Source: Candidatus Latescibacterota bacterium | Lineage (GTDB): Bacteria; Latescibacterota; UBA2968; GCA-2709665 | Assembly: GCA_012271065.1 (NCBI GenBank) | Contig: JAAXHE010000214.1 | Coordinates: forward strand, 1-25,419 | Direction: 5' to 3' | DNA: 25,419 nucleotides | Part shown: positions 1-6,678 of the stretch, piece after piece | How positions within the stretch are numbered: position 1 is the stretch's first letter | Layout of the letters: each line of letters opens with the position of its first letter | Notes under the pieces: model-generated | Told to the model about the DNA's origin: nothing | Databases searched by the model: none | What the model saw: only the letters and a program-made list of their open reading frames with translations | Made by a program: the position numbers and the translations under genes

Positions 1-216
1 GCCGAGCCGGACGTCCTGCGCGTGGATGTGGATACCGAAACGCCTTGCTTTGACGCGTTTCTGGTGAAGATCGACAGAGCCGAATGGAGGGAACAAACAA
101 CCCCCTCGCTGGAGTGGAGGCTGCGCGAAGGCCTGAACCAACTGCGTCTCAAGACGCGCAACAGCGCGGGGGTTTGCGGGCCGGAAAGCCACGCGGTGGT
201 CGTGATGAATACCTGA
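1..216 (+). CDS. 3' end of a gene cut by the window edge; Fn3/Ig-like C-terminus
   Basis: The reading frame is open from base 1 and ends at TGA 214-216, leaving the last 71 codons of a protein whose start lies outside the window. The visible part contains the stretch EGLNQLRLKTRNSAGVCGP followed by a short valine-rich strand. That pattern (a Gly-Asn turn, alternating strand, 'RN.aG..Gp.s', final V-rich strand) is typical of the last two beta strands of a fibronectin-III/Ig-like module at the end of secreted or polysaccharide-acting proteins. The catalytic or main domain is not visible, so no function can be named. The gene converges with the dehydratase gene on the other strand, with 32 bp between the two stop codons. 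An internal GTG at 22 could look like a start, but coding continues upstream of it. Confidence 0.55.
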   Translation, partial: AEPDVLRVDVDTETPCFDAFLVKIDRAEWREQTTPSLEWRLREGLNQLRLKTRNSAGVCGPESHAVVVMNT

Positions 217-248
217 AAGGCGACAATCGCGGGTCGACTTCTTGCTCT

Positions 249-1430
249 TCAGTTGTCCTCCACCGATCCGTCCTCGTACCTGAGCTCCTCGCGAAGTTGC
301 GGCTTATAGGGATGCGCCAGAGCGACCTCCTCGTTCAGCTCGAGGCCGAGACCGGGCGTGTCCGGCAACGTCACGAAGCCGTCCTCGACCTGGAACCGGT
401 GCCCGTAGAACAGGTCGTCCCGCCAGTCGGTCTTCTCTCTGGTGGAGTCGTCCGCATAGGAAGCCATCTCCTGGATCACGCTGTTCGGGCAGTTCATGCC
501 CATGTGGATCTCGGCGGCCACGCCCACCCGGCTGTAGGTGATGTGTGGTGAGACCTGGATGTACTGCGCCTCCGCCATGGCCGCAATCTTCTTGAACTCC
601 GAGATGCCGCCGCAGTGGACGATGTCCGGATTGAGGTAGCTCACCAGGCGTTTGGCGATGATGTCCTGGAAGCCCCACTTGGTGAAGTTCCTTTCGCCCA
701 TGCACAGAGGCGCCGTGGTGCGGTCGCTCAGCCACTCGAGGGCGTCATTGGATCCTTCCACCTGAATCGGTTCCTCCACCCAGAAGGGGCGGTAGGGTTC
801 GACGGCCTTGCAATACTCCAGGGCCATGGTCGGCGTCAGCCGGCCGTGGGCGTCTATGAGGATATCGAAGTCATCGCCTCCTTCAATGCGCATTTCCTCG
901 ATCTGAGCAACCGCACGCTTCAGGTCCCAGGGCATGGGCACGGTGAGTGGATCGCCGACCTTGGTCACCGGCGGCCCCGTCTTGACGGCATTGCATCCCA
1001 TGGCCCGGGCGCGCTGCACGCCCGCTTTTCCCCCGCCGCCGGCGTAGATACGGACCCGGTCCCGCGCGGCGCCTCCGACAAGCTTGTAGATAGGCAGGCC
1101 CGCGATCTTTCCCAGGATATCCCACAGGGCGATATCGATTGCGCTCAGAGCGGTGGTGAACAGCACGCCCACGTGCCACCGGTTCCACCTGAAAAGCCCC
1201 TGCCAGAGATGTTCGATATCCGTTGGATTCCTGCCGATGAGGTGGCCTTCGAAGTCCTTGATGCACTGGGCGATGGTACCCACCTTGTTGTCGCTGATCG
1301 AACCCTCGCCGAGCCCGGTGATCCCCTCGTTCGTGCTGATCTTCACGAAACAGCAGTTCCCTTCCACCAGGAAGGTGTCCACGGCGGTGATCCTGATTCC
1401 GGTGTACATTGATGGATCCTCGTGCGTCAT
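249..1430 (-). CDS. Mandelate racemase/muconate lactonizing enzyme family protein, galactonate dehydratase-like
   Basis: This is a 393-residue enolase-superfamily enzyme with an N-terminal capping domain and a TIM-barrel domain. Candidate Mg2+ ligands are Asp193 in IDAHGR, Glu219 in VEEP and Glu246 in MGER. The Asp-to-first-Glu spacing (26 residues) equals that of D-galactonate dehydratase DgoD. His195 (in DAHGR) and His296 (in SPH) match the two catalytic histidines of that dehydratase group. The expected reaction is dehydration of an aldonic or other sugar acid to a 2-keto-3-deoxy acid; the exact sugar cannot be read from sequence. The ATG at 1430 was chosen because GAGGAG lies 9 nt upstream. 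A second ATG at 1409 with GAGG is possible, and an in-frame extension to 1493 has no better signal. The gene lies downstream of the ABC importer genes on the same strand, so the importer may feed it, but the spacer to the binding-protein gene is about 430 bp. Confidence 0.85.
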   Translation of the reverse strand: MTHEDPSMYTGIRITAVDTFLVEGNCCFVKISTNEGITGLGEGSISDNKVGTIAQCIKDFEGHLIGRNPTDIEHLWQGLFRWNRWHVGVLFTTALSAIDIALWDILGKIAGLPIYKLVGGAARDRVRIYAGGGGKAGVQRARAMGCNAVKTGPPVTKVGDPLTVPMPWDLKRAVAQIEEMRIEGGDDFDILIDAHGRLTPTMALEYCKAVEPYRPFWVEEPIQVEGSNDALEWLSDRTTAPLCMGERNFTKWGFQDIIAKRLVSYLNPDIVHCGGISEFKKIAAMAEAQYIQVSPHITYSRVGVAAEIHMGMNCPNSVIQEMASYADDSTREKTDWRDDLFYGHRFQVEDGFVTLPDTPGLGLELNEEVALAHPYKPQLREELRYEDGSVEDN

Positions 1431-1490
1431 CTTCTGCGTCTCCTCTGAAAGTCCTCTCAAAAGGCACTTCAAGCGTATTTTAAAAGGAAC

Positions 1491-1640
1491 CAAAAGTCGC
1501 CGCTGGGCGCGGGACCTGCCATCTGCATAGCGCGAATTGCCCCACTGGATGCACCAAATCCGCTGCCCTGCAAGTCATCTGAGAAAAACAATCGTCGGCG
1601 ATGAACGGAACCGCGCGCTCTGCTCTGGTAGTGCTTGGGT
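1491..1640 (+). repeat. Dispersed repeat family A, copy 1 (about 150 bp)
   Basis: This stretch shares its left part (AAAAGTCGCCGCTGGGCGCG, then a CTGCCAT.TGCA.AGCGCGAAT block) and its right part (a GATG.ACGGAA...GCGCGCT.TGCTCTG block) with 6039-6185, in the same orientation. The two halves form an inverted pair: GCATAGCGCG at 1525-1534 against CGCGCTCTGC at 1614-1623, with one mismatch. The copy fills most of the spacer between the dehydratase and binding-protein genes. Short frames here show no conserved coding pattern. It resembles a degenerate miniature mobile or palindromic element, but no transposase family can be named. Confidence 0.65.
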
Positions 1641-1700
1641 TTGGTAACGTGATAAACAACTGACGGGCAATCCGAGTGCAAGCAGGAATTCGTGGTTTTT

Positions 1701-1725
1701 TGTAGGGGCGACCGGCCGGTCGCCC
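1701..1725 (+). repeat. Dispersed GTAGGGGC palindrome (family C), copy 1
   Basis: TGTAG is followed by a perfect 20-bp palindrome at 1706-1725 (GGGCGACCGG and its reverse complement). A near copy lies at 6311-6335. The related GGGCAACC/GGTTGCCC version, ending in CTACA, occurs at 3150-3175, 6392-6417 and 10560-10585. Such short palindromes beginning TGTAGGGGC are common dispersed intergenic repeats in several environmental bacterial phyla. The stem could fold in RNA or act as a REP-like site; no function is shown by the sequence. Confidence 0.75.
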
Positions 1726-1760
1726 TTGCGCAATCAACTGCCGGGTTGGCGCGAAGAGTA

Positions 1761-1791
1761 GACATCTGCGGAAAAGTGTTCCGCAAATGTC
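1761..1791 (-). terminator. Hairpin downstream of the binding-protein gene, possible terminator
   Basis: The sequence forms a stem of 12 paired bases with one mismatch: GACAT pairs with ATGTC on the outside, and TGCGGAA pairs with TTCCGCA around a five-base AAGTG loop. It lies about 70 bp beyond the binding-protein stop codon at 1862 in the direction of transcription. No run of U follows on that strand, so it may be an mRNA-stabilising 3' hairpin or a factor-dependent terminator rather than a classical intrinsic terminator. Confidence 0.35.
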
Positions 1792-1861
1792 GCCTGGACG
1801 CCTTACCTCTTGCGTCTCCCCGCATTACATCCTCCTCCTTTTCCTTCTTCCCTCTTCCTTC

Positions 1862-2974
1862 TTAGACCGGATAATTGACCTTTAAATCCTTGAAATCTTC
1901 GTTTAGCTCGTACGCTTTCCCTTCCGCGCGGGCGCGGTCCTTGTCAACATCGTTGGCGTCCTTGACGAAGGCGTTGCTGACGACGTCCTCCGCCTTGTAG
2001 TGATTCTGAATCTGCCCGAGTTTGTGGACGGTATCGATATAGGCCTGCCAGGATTCCAGGTCGCTGTACCCGTAGCCTTTTCCGATGCGGTCGCCGTCAA
2101 AGTAGATGGTGCCCAGTTCGAGCATGGAATCCAGCGCGAGTTGCGGCGCCATCTGCTCGCGCAGGGCCGGAAAACGGCCATAGGTAATCTGGCCGGCCGC
2201 GCGCGGATTTTCCCGCGTGAATTCGTAGGCCAGGCAATTGGCCTTGAAGAAGCGCGTCCAGATGTCCACGCGTTTTTCGTCCTTCAGGTCATCGCGGTGG
2301 ATGGCGTAACCGTTGGACGGATGATTTGAGAACTCCATCCCGACGAGAAACTTGAGCTTCATGCCCAGGGCCTTCCACTGGGCGGCCAGCCCCCGCCATG
2401 CAAGCCCCGCGTCCGCGCGGCCCAGCGCGACCATCTGCCCCCACTGAGGGCCGCCATTCAGGTAGGTGACAGATTTGGGGTCCAGCCCGGCTTCCACGAG
2501 GATGGGATCGATGATCACGCGCCATCCTTCCGAGGCGACGGCGATCTTCTTCCCTTCCAGGTCCTGGACTTTCGTGATCGGACTGTCTTCGGGCAACGCG
2601 AAGTCAAAGACCTGTTTCATCACCATCTCCCACACGAGGACCACCGGGATTCCCGCGTCGATGCTGGAAAGCAGAACGCCGGGAGACGGAAAACCCATAT
2701 CCGCCTGTTTCTGTCCGACCAGTTTGGTTACCGCCAGCGCCTCGGTGGGACCGGGTTGCAGCATCACGTCCAGGTTCAGCTCCTTGAAGTAGCCCATTTC
2801 GTGGGCGACCCAGAGGTTGAAATCGTCCATGACCTCGAGGTTTCCACGGGGAGAAACCCACACGATTCTGTCGGCTTCGGCCCCAATGAGCGGGTTAGCG
2901 GGAATGCAGAGCATGACGCCCATGGCCGATGAATACCCCAGGAATTCGCGGCGGGTAAGGGTGTCTTTTTTCAT
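1862..2974 (-). CDS. ABC transporter substrate-binding protein, NitT/TauT (NMT1-like) family
   Basis: This 370-residue periplasmic protein would bind the solute taken up by the adjacent permease and ATPase. Residues 7-12 read TRREFL, a twin-arginine-type signal (Arg8, Arg9) followed by a short hydrophobic stretch, so export by Tat is likely. The mature part has the type-II periplasmic fold pattern of the NMT1/SsuA/TauA group: VAHEMGYFKELNLDV near the N-terminus, the stretch KQADMGFPSPGVLLSS, and LEGKKIAVAS in the second lobe. The ligand cannot be deduced, since this family binds nitrate, sulfonates, pyrimidine precursors, phthalates and others. The start at 2974 is preceded by AGGAGG 7 nt upstream, the clearest ribosome-binding site of the importer genes. 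The permease ends about 700 bp upstream on the same strand. Confidence 0.85.
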   Translation of the reverse strand: MKKDTLTRREFLGYSSAMGVMLCIPANPLIGAEADRIVWVSPRGNLEVMDDFNLWVAHEMGYFKELNLDVMLQPGPTEALAVTKLVGQKQADMGFPSPGVLLSSIDAGIPVVLVWEMVMKQVFDFALPEDSPITKVQDLEGKKIAVASEGWRVIIDPILVEAGLDPKSVTYLNGGPQWGQMVALGRADAGLAWRGLAAQWKALGMKLKFLVGMEFSNHPSNGYAIHRDDLKDEKRVDIWTRFFKANCLAYEFTRENPRAAGQITYGRFPALREQMAPQLALDSMLELGTIYFDGDRIGKGYGYSDLESWQAYIDTVHKLGQIQNHYKAEDVVSNAFVKDANDVDKDRARAEGKAYELNEDFKDLKVNYPV

Positions 2975-3149
2975 TTCATTTCCTCCTGGTTGATTATTAC
3001 CGGTTGGCGAAAGCGCCGGTTTTTTGTCCCGGAAATCGGTTGCCGAAATTCGGCCGCCGGGACGCAGCAGGTGCAGTAATCAGCAGGTAGCCAAAAGCGG
3101 TTCCTGTTAAGATAGGCGTTGGGAATCAGCGATATCCCCACCGCCATGT

Positions 3150-3175
3150 GGGCAACCACAAGGGTTGCCCCTACA
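3150..3175 (+). repeat. Dispersed GTAGGGGC palindrome (family C), GGGCAACC version
   Basis: The arms GGGCAACC and GGTTGCCC flank a five-base ACAAG loop and are followed by CTACA. It is base-for-base the same as 10560-10585 and nearly the same as 6392-6417. It lies in the spacer of about 700 bp between the binding-protein and permease genes. Apart from this palindrome, the hairpin at 3346-3376 and repeat B copy 1, I see no gene in 2975-3672. Confidence 0.75.
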
Positions 3176-3345
3176 AATTCAAATGGTGCGTGTCCGGTGA
3201 TGTGGGGGGTTTTTCCGTGTTATACCGTACATCTCTGGAGACCGGGCGTTCCTGCGGGACTCGCAGGGCAGCCAATTTCGGTCTGTGGCTCTGAGGGTAT
3301 TCACGGAAAAACCGGCTCCCTGCCGAGGGGCGCGCTTCTTTTTGG

Positions 3346-3376
3346 TCCTTTTTCTCACGCGCATAAGAAAAAGGAC
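3346..3376. other. Perfect 11-bp stem-loop with T-rich arm
   Basis: GTCCTTTTTCT at 3346-3356 pairs perfectly with AGAAAAAGGAC at 3366-3376 around a nine-base loop. It lies between the permease stop and the binding-protein start. Neither strand shows a clean U run after the stem, so it is not a standard terminator. The right arm and its surroundings (ATAAGAAAAAGGACGT) nearly equal the left arm of the hairpin at 22186-22224, which suggests a shared terminator-like element. Confidence 0.45.
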
Positions 3377-3460
3377 GTAAATAAAAGAAAACAAAGGATT
3401 TATGAAAAAAGATCCTACTTGCAAGGACAAAACCTTCGTTTGCCTTTCACTTCCAAATCA

Positions 3461-3668
3461 CGCCTACGGCGTGTTTCTTGAAACCGGGAAGACGTGAGAC
3501 GGAAGAAGATAGATAACCACACCCCGCCCCACCACCAGGTGAGAAGGAAGACGGTAGACGGGAGAGATTGCCTGCCTTGTGAGGTTTCTTTTCGCGCCGA
3601 AGGCAAAGAGGAAGAACAGATCGGGCAAGGAATTCTTCTCCCGTCTCACCTCTACCGGCTCACCGACT
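3461..3668 (+). repeat. Dispersed repeat family B, copy 1 (about 210 bp, MITE-like)
   Basis: This block aligns along its length with 4590-4800 and, with an internal deletion, with 5880-6033. Shared landmarks in order are GCCTACGGCGTGTT, GAAGACGTGAGACGGAAGA, AACCACACCCCGC.CCACCACC, TAGACGGGAGAGATTGCCTG, GGGCAAGG, and CTTCTCCCGTCTC.CCTCTACCG. The block has inverted ends: 3494-3509 and 3634-3649 are reverse complements over 16 bases with one mismatch. It abuts the stop codon of the permease gene at 3673. The structure suggests a miniature inverted-repeat element; there is no coding capacity. Confidence 0.75.
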
Positions 3669-3672
3669 TTAA

Positions 3673-4473
3673 CTAATTCTCCCAGTTCGCCCATTTTTTG
3701 CCGATCAGGTAAAAGGCGACGTACAGACCGATTCCAATCGCCGCAATGAGAATAATCACGGCAAAAAAACTGGACATGCGCGCGAGGGACGAATAATAGA
3801 CCAGGCGATTGCCCAGGCCGGACCCGCCACCCACCATCTCGGCGCCGATCGCCGTCAGCAGTCCGAAAATGCCGCCGACCATGAGTCCTACGATGATCAT
3901 CGGCAGCGCGAGTGGAAAGCGGACCTTGTAGAAGATCTGAAGCGTCGAGGCGCCGTATGAGCGGGCCAGGGCGATTTTCGCAAGGTCGGTCCTGCGGAAA
4001 CCCGTAGCGGCGTTAATCATGACCATCGGGCCCACCGCGAGAGCGACCGCGATGACACGGGGCGTCTGACCGAACCCGAACTTGAGGATCAGCAGAGGTA
4101 CGAGGGCGAGCATCGGCGTGGTGACCAGAATCAGGATATAAGGCGTGACGATCTTTTCCACAAAGGGGAACTGCGTGATAAGCGCGGCCAGGAGAATACC
4201 CGCGACGGCCCCGATCGCGTATCCCAGACCCAGTTCCTGAAGCGTAACCAGCAGGTGGGGCCAGATGAGCGGAAAGGACCGGTAGAGCGCGGATGCGATC
4301 TCGCTTGGCAGCGGGAAGACATAGGACGGGATGTCCCACGCGCGGACCACGAGTTCGGAAGCCCCAACCACCGCCACAGCCACACCGGCGATCACGGCGA
4401 CCTGTACGCCGGCGAAGCTGAAGGACGTCAACGCGGACCAGTTGATGGGTTGTTTTTCGTCTTTATTGGACAT
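3673..4473 (-). CDS. ABC transporter permease, NitT/TauT type
   Basis: This 266-residue inner-membrane protein has about six hydrophobic segments, from the AVIAGVAVAVVG stretch near residue 26 to the last helix near residue 250. The cytoplasmic EAA loop that docks on the ATPase is visible around residues 167-197, with the pattern ALARSYGAS...F.KVRFPLALP...GL. It belongs to the binding-protein-dependent transport permease family (BPD_transp_1) in the SsuC/TauC/NrtB group. It would form a homodimeric channel with the ATPase at 4882-5670 and receive substrate from the protein at 1862-2974. The ATG at 4473 is the only reasonable start. No Shine-Dalgarno sequence stands before it, which is odd for a gene about 400 bp from its upstream neighbour. 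Confidence 0.87.
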   Translation of the reverse strand: MSNKDEKQPINWSALTSFSFAGVQVAVIAGVAVAVVGASELVVRAWDIPSYVFPLPSEIASALYRSFPLIWPHLLVTLQELGLGYAIGAVAGILLAALITQFPFVEKIVTPYILILVTTPMLALVPLLILKFGFGQTPRVIAVALAVGPMVMINAATGFRRTDLAKIALARSYGASTLQIFYKVRFPLALPMIIVGLMVGGIFGLLTAIGAEMVGGGSGLGNRLVYYSSLARMSSFFAVIILIAAIGIGLYVAFYLIGKKWANWEN

Positions 4474-4589
4474 GGTATAGAGCTATCAGTGGTCAACTGT
4501 CAGCCGGAAGCGAAAAGCCAAAAGGCGAAAACCAACAGCCACCTCCGGGGGAAAAAAACAAACCAATTCAAAATCCACGTCTCCCCAGA

Positions 4590-4800
4590 TTCCCTGCCTA
4601 CGGCGTGTTCCTTGAAAAACGGGGAAGACGTGAGACGGAAGAGGGTAGAGAACCACACCCCGCACCACCACCTGGTGAGAAGGGAGACGTTAGACGGGAG
4701 AGATTGCCTGCCTAGTTAGGGTTCATTTCGTGCTGAAGGCAAGAAGGTAAAACAAACAGGGCAAGGGCTTCTTCTCCCGTCTCGCCTCTACCGTCTACCC
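4590..4800 (+). repeat. Dispersed repeat family B, copy 2
   Basis: This copy has the same ordered landmarks as 3461-3668 and the same orientation. It lies between the ATPase and permease genes. The left flank (AACAAACCAATTC.AAATCC) also matches the left flank of copy 3, so the homologous unit may begin near 4555. An internal inverted pair (the GTGAGACGGAAGAGG region near 4630-4645 against CTTCTCCCGTCTCGCC near 4770-4786) repeats the structure of copy 1. The rest of the spacer 4474-4881 holds no gene I can support. Confidence 0.75.
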
Positions 4801-4881
4801 GCATTTCTTCTACCGGCTTTCCTCTATCCTCTCACCGCCTTTTGGCGACTTCTACACCTCGTCGCATTCCGGCGTCAATGT

Positions 4882-5670
4882 TCAACTTGATGCGACATCG
4901 TTCTGTACATCCTGGAAGATGGTCTGCTTGATTTCGGCGACGATTTCGAAGAAATGGGGTTCGGCGGTCACGGACAGCGGACGCGGGCGCGGCAGATCGA
5001 TGTCGTAGATCTTCGAGTTCCTGCCCGGACGGGGCGTCATCACGTAAACCCGGTCGGAGAGGTAAACCGCTTCGGGGATCTGGTGAGTGACGAAGACAAT
5101 GGTCTTGCGGGACTGTTCCCAGATGTTGAGGAGCATCAGGTTCATTTCATCCCGTGTGAATGCGTCCAGGGCGCCGAAGGGTTCGTCCATCAGCAGGACC
5201 CGCGGGTCGTATGCCAGCGCCCGGACGATGGAAGCCCGTTGCTGCATGCCTCCCGAAAGTTCGCCCGGATAGTGACGTTCGAAGCCCTTCAGGGCCGTGA
5301 TCTCGATCAGGTCGTCGATACGTTCCCGGTATTCCCCGTGGTCTTCCCTCATGATTTCGAATGGAAAACGGATATTCTGCAGCAGGTTCCGCCATGGCAG
5401 CAGGTTGGAGGTCTGGAAGACCATCCCGATCTCCCGCCGGGGTTCCACGACCTGCTGTCCGTTTACCGTAATTTTCCCCTCGGTGAGCGGCCAAAGCGCC
5501 GCCATGGCCCAGAGCAGGGTACTCTTTCCGCAGCCGCTCGGACCGACGATCGACACCAGTTCCCCTTCCCGAACAGAAAGATCGAAGCCGTCCAGCGCCT
5601 GGACTTCCCCGCGGTCTCCGGCAAAGGTCTTGCACGCATTCTCAACGGTGATGATGGGCGGGTTTTGCAT
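4882..5670 (-). CDS. ABC transporter ATP-binding protein, NitT/TauT type
   Basis: This 262-residue nucleotide-binding subunit energises the importer. All catalytic motifs are intact: Walker A GPSGCGKST at 43-51, Q-loop Gln86 in FQTSNLLPW, signature LSGGMQQR at 138-145, Walker B VLLMDEP at 158-164 with Glu163, D-loop near 167-169, and switch His196 in VTHQ. The LLPWRN after the Q-loop and MTPRPGR near the end are typical of the SsuB/TauB/NrtD group. The ATG at 5670 fits the family length. The frame stays open to a TTG at 5808, but that 46-residue extension has no family resemblance. No Shine-Dalgarno sequence is visible before 5670. A spacer of about 400 bp with a repeat separates it from the permease. 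Confidence 0.87.
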   Translation of the reverse strand: MQNPPIITVENACKTFAGDRGEVQALDGFDLSVREGELVSIVGPSGCGKSTLLWAMAALWPLTEGKITVNGQQVVEPRREIGMVFQTSNLLPWRNLLQNIRFPFEIMREDHGEYRERIDDLIEITALKGFERHYPGELSGGMQQRASIVRALAYDPRVLLMDEPFGALDAFTRDEMNLMLLNIWEQSRKTIVFVTHQIPEAVYLSDRVYVMTPRPGRNSKIYDIDLPRPRPLSVTAEPHFFEIVAEIKQTIFQDVQNDVASS

Positions 5671-5879
5671 CGACTGGAATAAAGAACGCCGCAATAGCGC
5701 GTGGAACGAGGGCAATAGATCCGAGCCCAACGGGATGGGCGCGTCGCGGCTGGTTGGAGACGCCAGGATGACGACCGGGAGTATATTCGATTTCGAGAGA
5801 CGGGACAAGGGAAAAGTCGAATGGCGGAAAGGCGTCAGCTATCAGCTAAACCAAAAACAAATTCCAAACCTCTCCCCCA

Positions 5880-6033
5880 ATTCCCTGCCTACGGCGTGTT
5901 CCTAAAAACGGAAGACGGGAGAGGGTAGAGATTACCTGCCATGTAAGTTTTCTTCTCATGCCGCAGGCAATGAGGAATTGCATACCGGGCAAGGATTTCT
6001 TCTACCGGCTTCCCTCTACCTTCTTACCGCCTT
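5880..6033 (+). repeat. Dispersed repeat family B, copy 3 (internally deleted)
   Basis: The left end (TTCCCTGCCTACGGCGTGTT) and right end (GGGCAAGGATTTCTTCTACCG followed by CCTCTACC) match copies 1 and 2. The middle AACCACACCCCGC...TAGACGGGAGA part, about 60 bp, is missing. It lies upstream of the ATPase gene in the roughly 1-kb gap 5671-6678. That gap also holds repeat A copy 2, a family C composite and a candidate promoter for the rightward gene at 6679; I see no gene in it. Confidence 0.7.
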
Positions 6034-6038
6034 TAGAA

Positions 6039-6185
6039 AAGTCGCCGCTGGGCGCGGGGCCTGCCATATGCACAGCGCGAATCACGCCGCAGACCTACCG
6101 AATCCTCTGGCCTGCCAACCTCGGAAGTATTTCAGTCTTCAGTGATGGACGGAATAGCGCGCTGTGCTCTGAGCGTGCTCTGGAT
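6039..6185 (+). repeat. Dispersed repeat family A, copy 2
   Basis: This copy matches 1491-1640 in order and orientation. Its inverted pair is perfect: GCACAGCGCG at 6070-6079 and CGCGCTGTGC at 6158-6167. It begins right after repeat B copy 3. As with copy 1, a family C palindrome follows (here at 6311), so A and C occur in the same order at both places. Short open frames across it are products of the repeat, not genes. Confidence 0.65.
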
Positions 6186-6310
6186 GGCAACGCGTTCGAA
6201 TTCTGTGGGGATAGCTGAGCGTGAGCAGCCGTCAGCGATTAGCCGTAAGGGGTCGGCCAAAGCCGGCACGCCTTTCGGCCTGCCGATTTCAATTTACGAA
6301 AGCATGATTG

Positions 6311-6417
6311 TGTAGGGGCGACAGGCCGGTCGCCCATTTGCAACCAGGCACACGGCTCACACGAAGACACAGAGACGCAAAGGCACAAAGGGGGCAACCA
6401 CGAGGGTTGCCGCTACA
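6311..6417 (+). repeat. Family C composite, 107-bp MITE-like unit with TGTAGGGGC-type ends
   Basis: The unit opens with TGTAGGGGCGAC and a near-perfect palindrome (6316-6335, one mismatched pair). It closes with GGGCAACCACGAGGGTTGCCGCTACA (6392-6417), which is the other family C module. The two outer ends therefore form an imperfect terminal inverted repeat (TGTAGGGGC against GCCGCTACA). The middle contains a purine-rich stretch reading ACACGAAGACACAGAGACGC. This joins the two half-modules seen singly at 1701, 3150 and 10560. Confidence 0.6.
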
Positions 6418-6564
6418 AATGCAAGGGCGTCACGTCAGACCGCTACATCAATACGACGAATGTCGGGTTCTTGTAGAGATCGTCGCGAACCGCCCGCCTT
6501 TAGCGATCTGCCATTGCCGATATCCCGCTTGGCTTCGCCCGAACCGGTCTTTTCCCCGTTACCC

Positions 6565-6593
6565 TTGCCTCTATCCATGCATTTACTTAAAAT
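6565..6593 (+). promoter_or_regulatory. Candidate promoter for the 6679-9065 pair
   Basis: TTGCCT at 6565-6570 and TAAAAT at 6588-6593 are separated by 17 bp, matching the sigma-70 pattern at four and five of six positions. Transcription would begin about 75-80 bp before the start codon at 6679. The local sequence is markedly A+T-richer than its surroundings. This is a pattern match only. Confidence 0.35.
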
Positions 6594-6678
6594 TATAAGC
6601 CCGCGCGTGTCGGGCGGGATGTAAGGCGACACGTCATTTCTGACCGGATTCTTACCTGTTCCGGCAACAGGAGAACGA

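Noticed and set aside
2971..3159. 62-codon minus-strand frame just upstream of the binding-protein gene
   Set aside because: It overlaps the ribosome-binding site of a well-supported gene, has no recognisable domain, and runs over the spacer containing a dispersed palindrome.
5671..5808. N-terminal extension of the ABC ATPase to a TTG start
   Set aside because: The extra 46 residues have no family match, and the family length fits the ATG at 5670.
3461..6033. CRISPR array, because of repeated blocks at intervals
   Set aside because: The units are about 150-210 bp, imperfect, contain inverted ends, and are separated by genes; there are no short identical repeats with unique spacers and no cas genes.
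5958..6218. 86-codon plus-strand frame in the gap before the transhydrogenase gene
   Set aside because: It lies across repeats B and A; the sequence is explained by the repeats, and the matching copy at 1491-1640 does not keep the frame.
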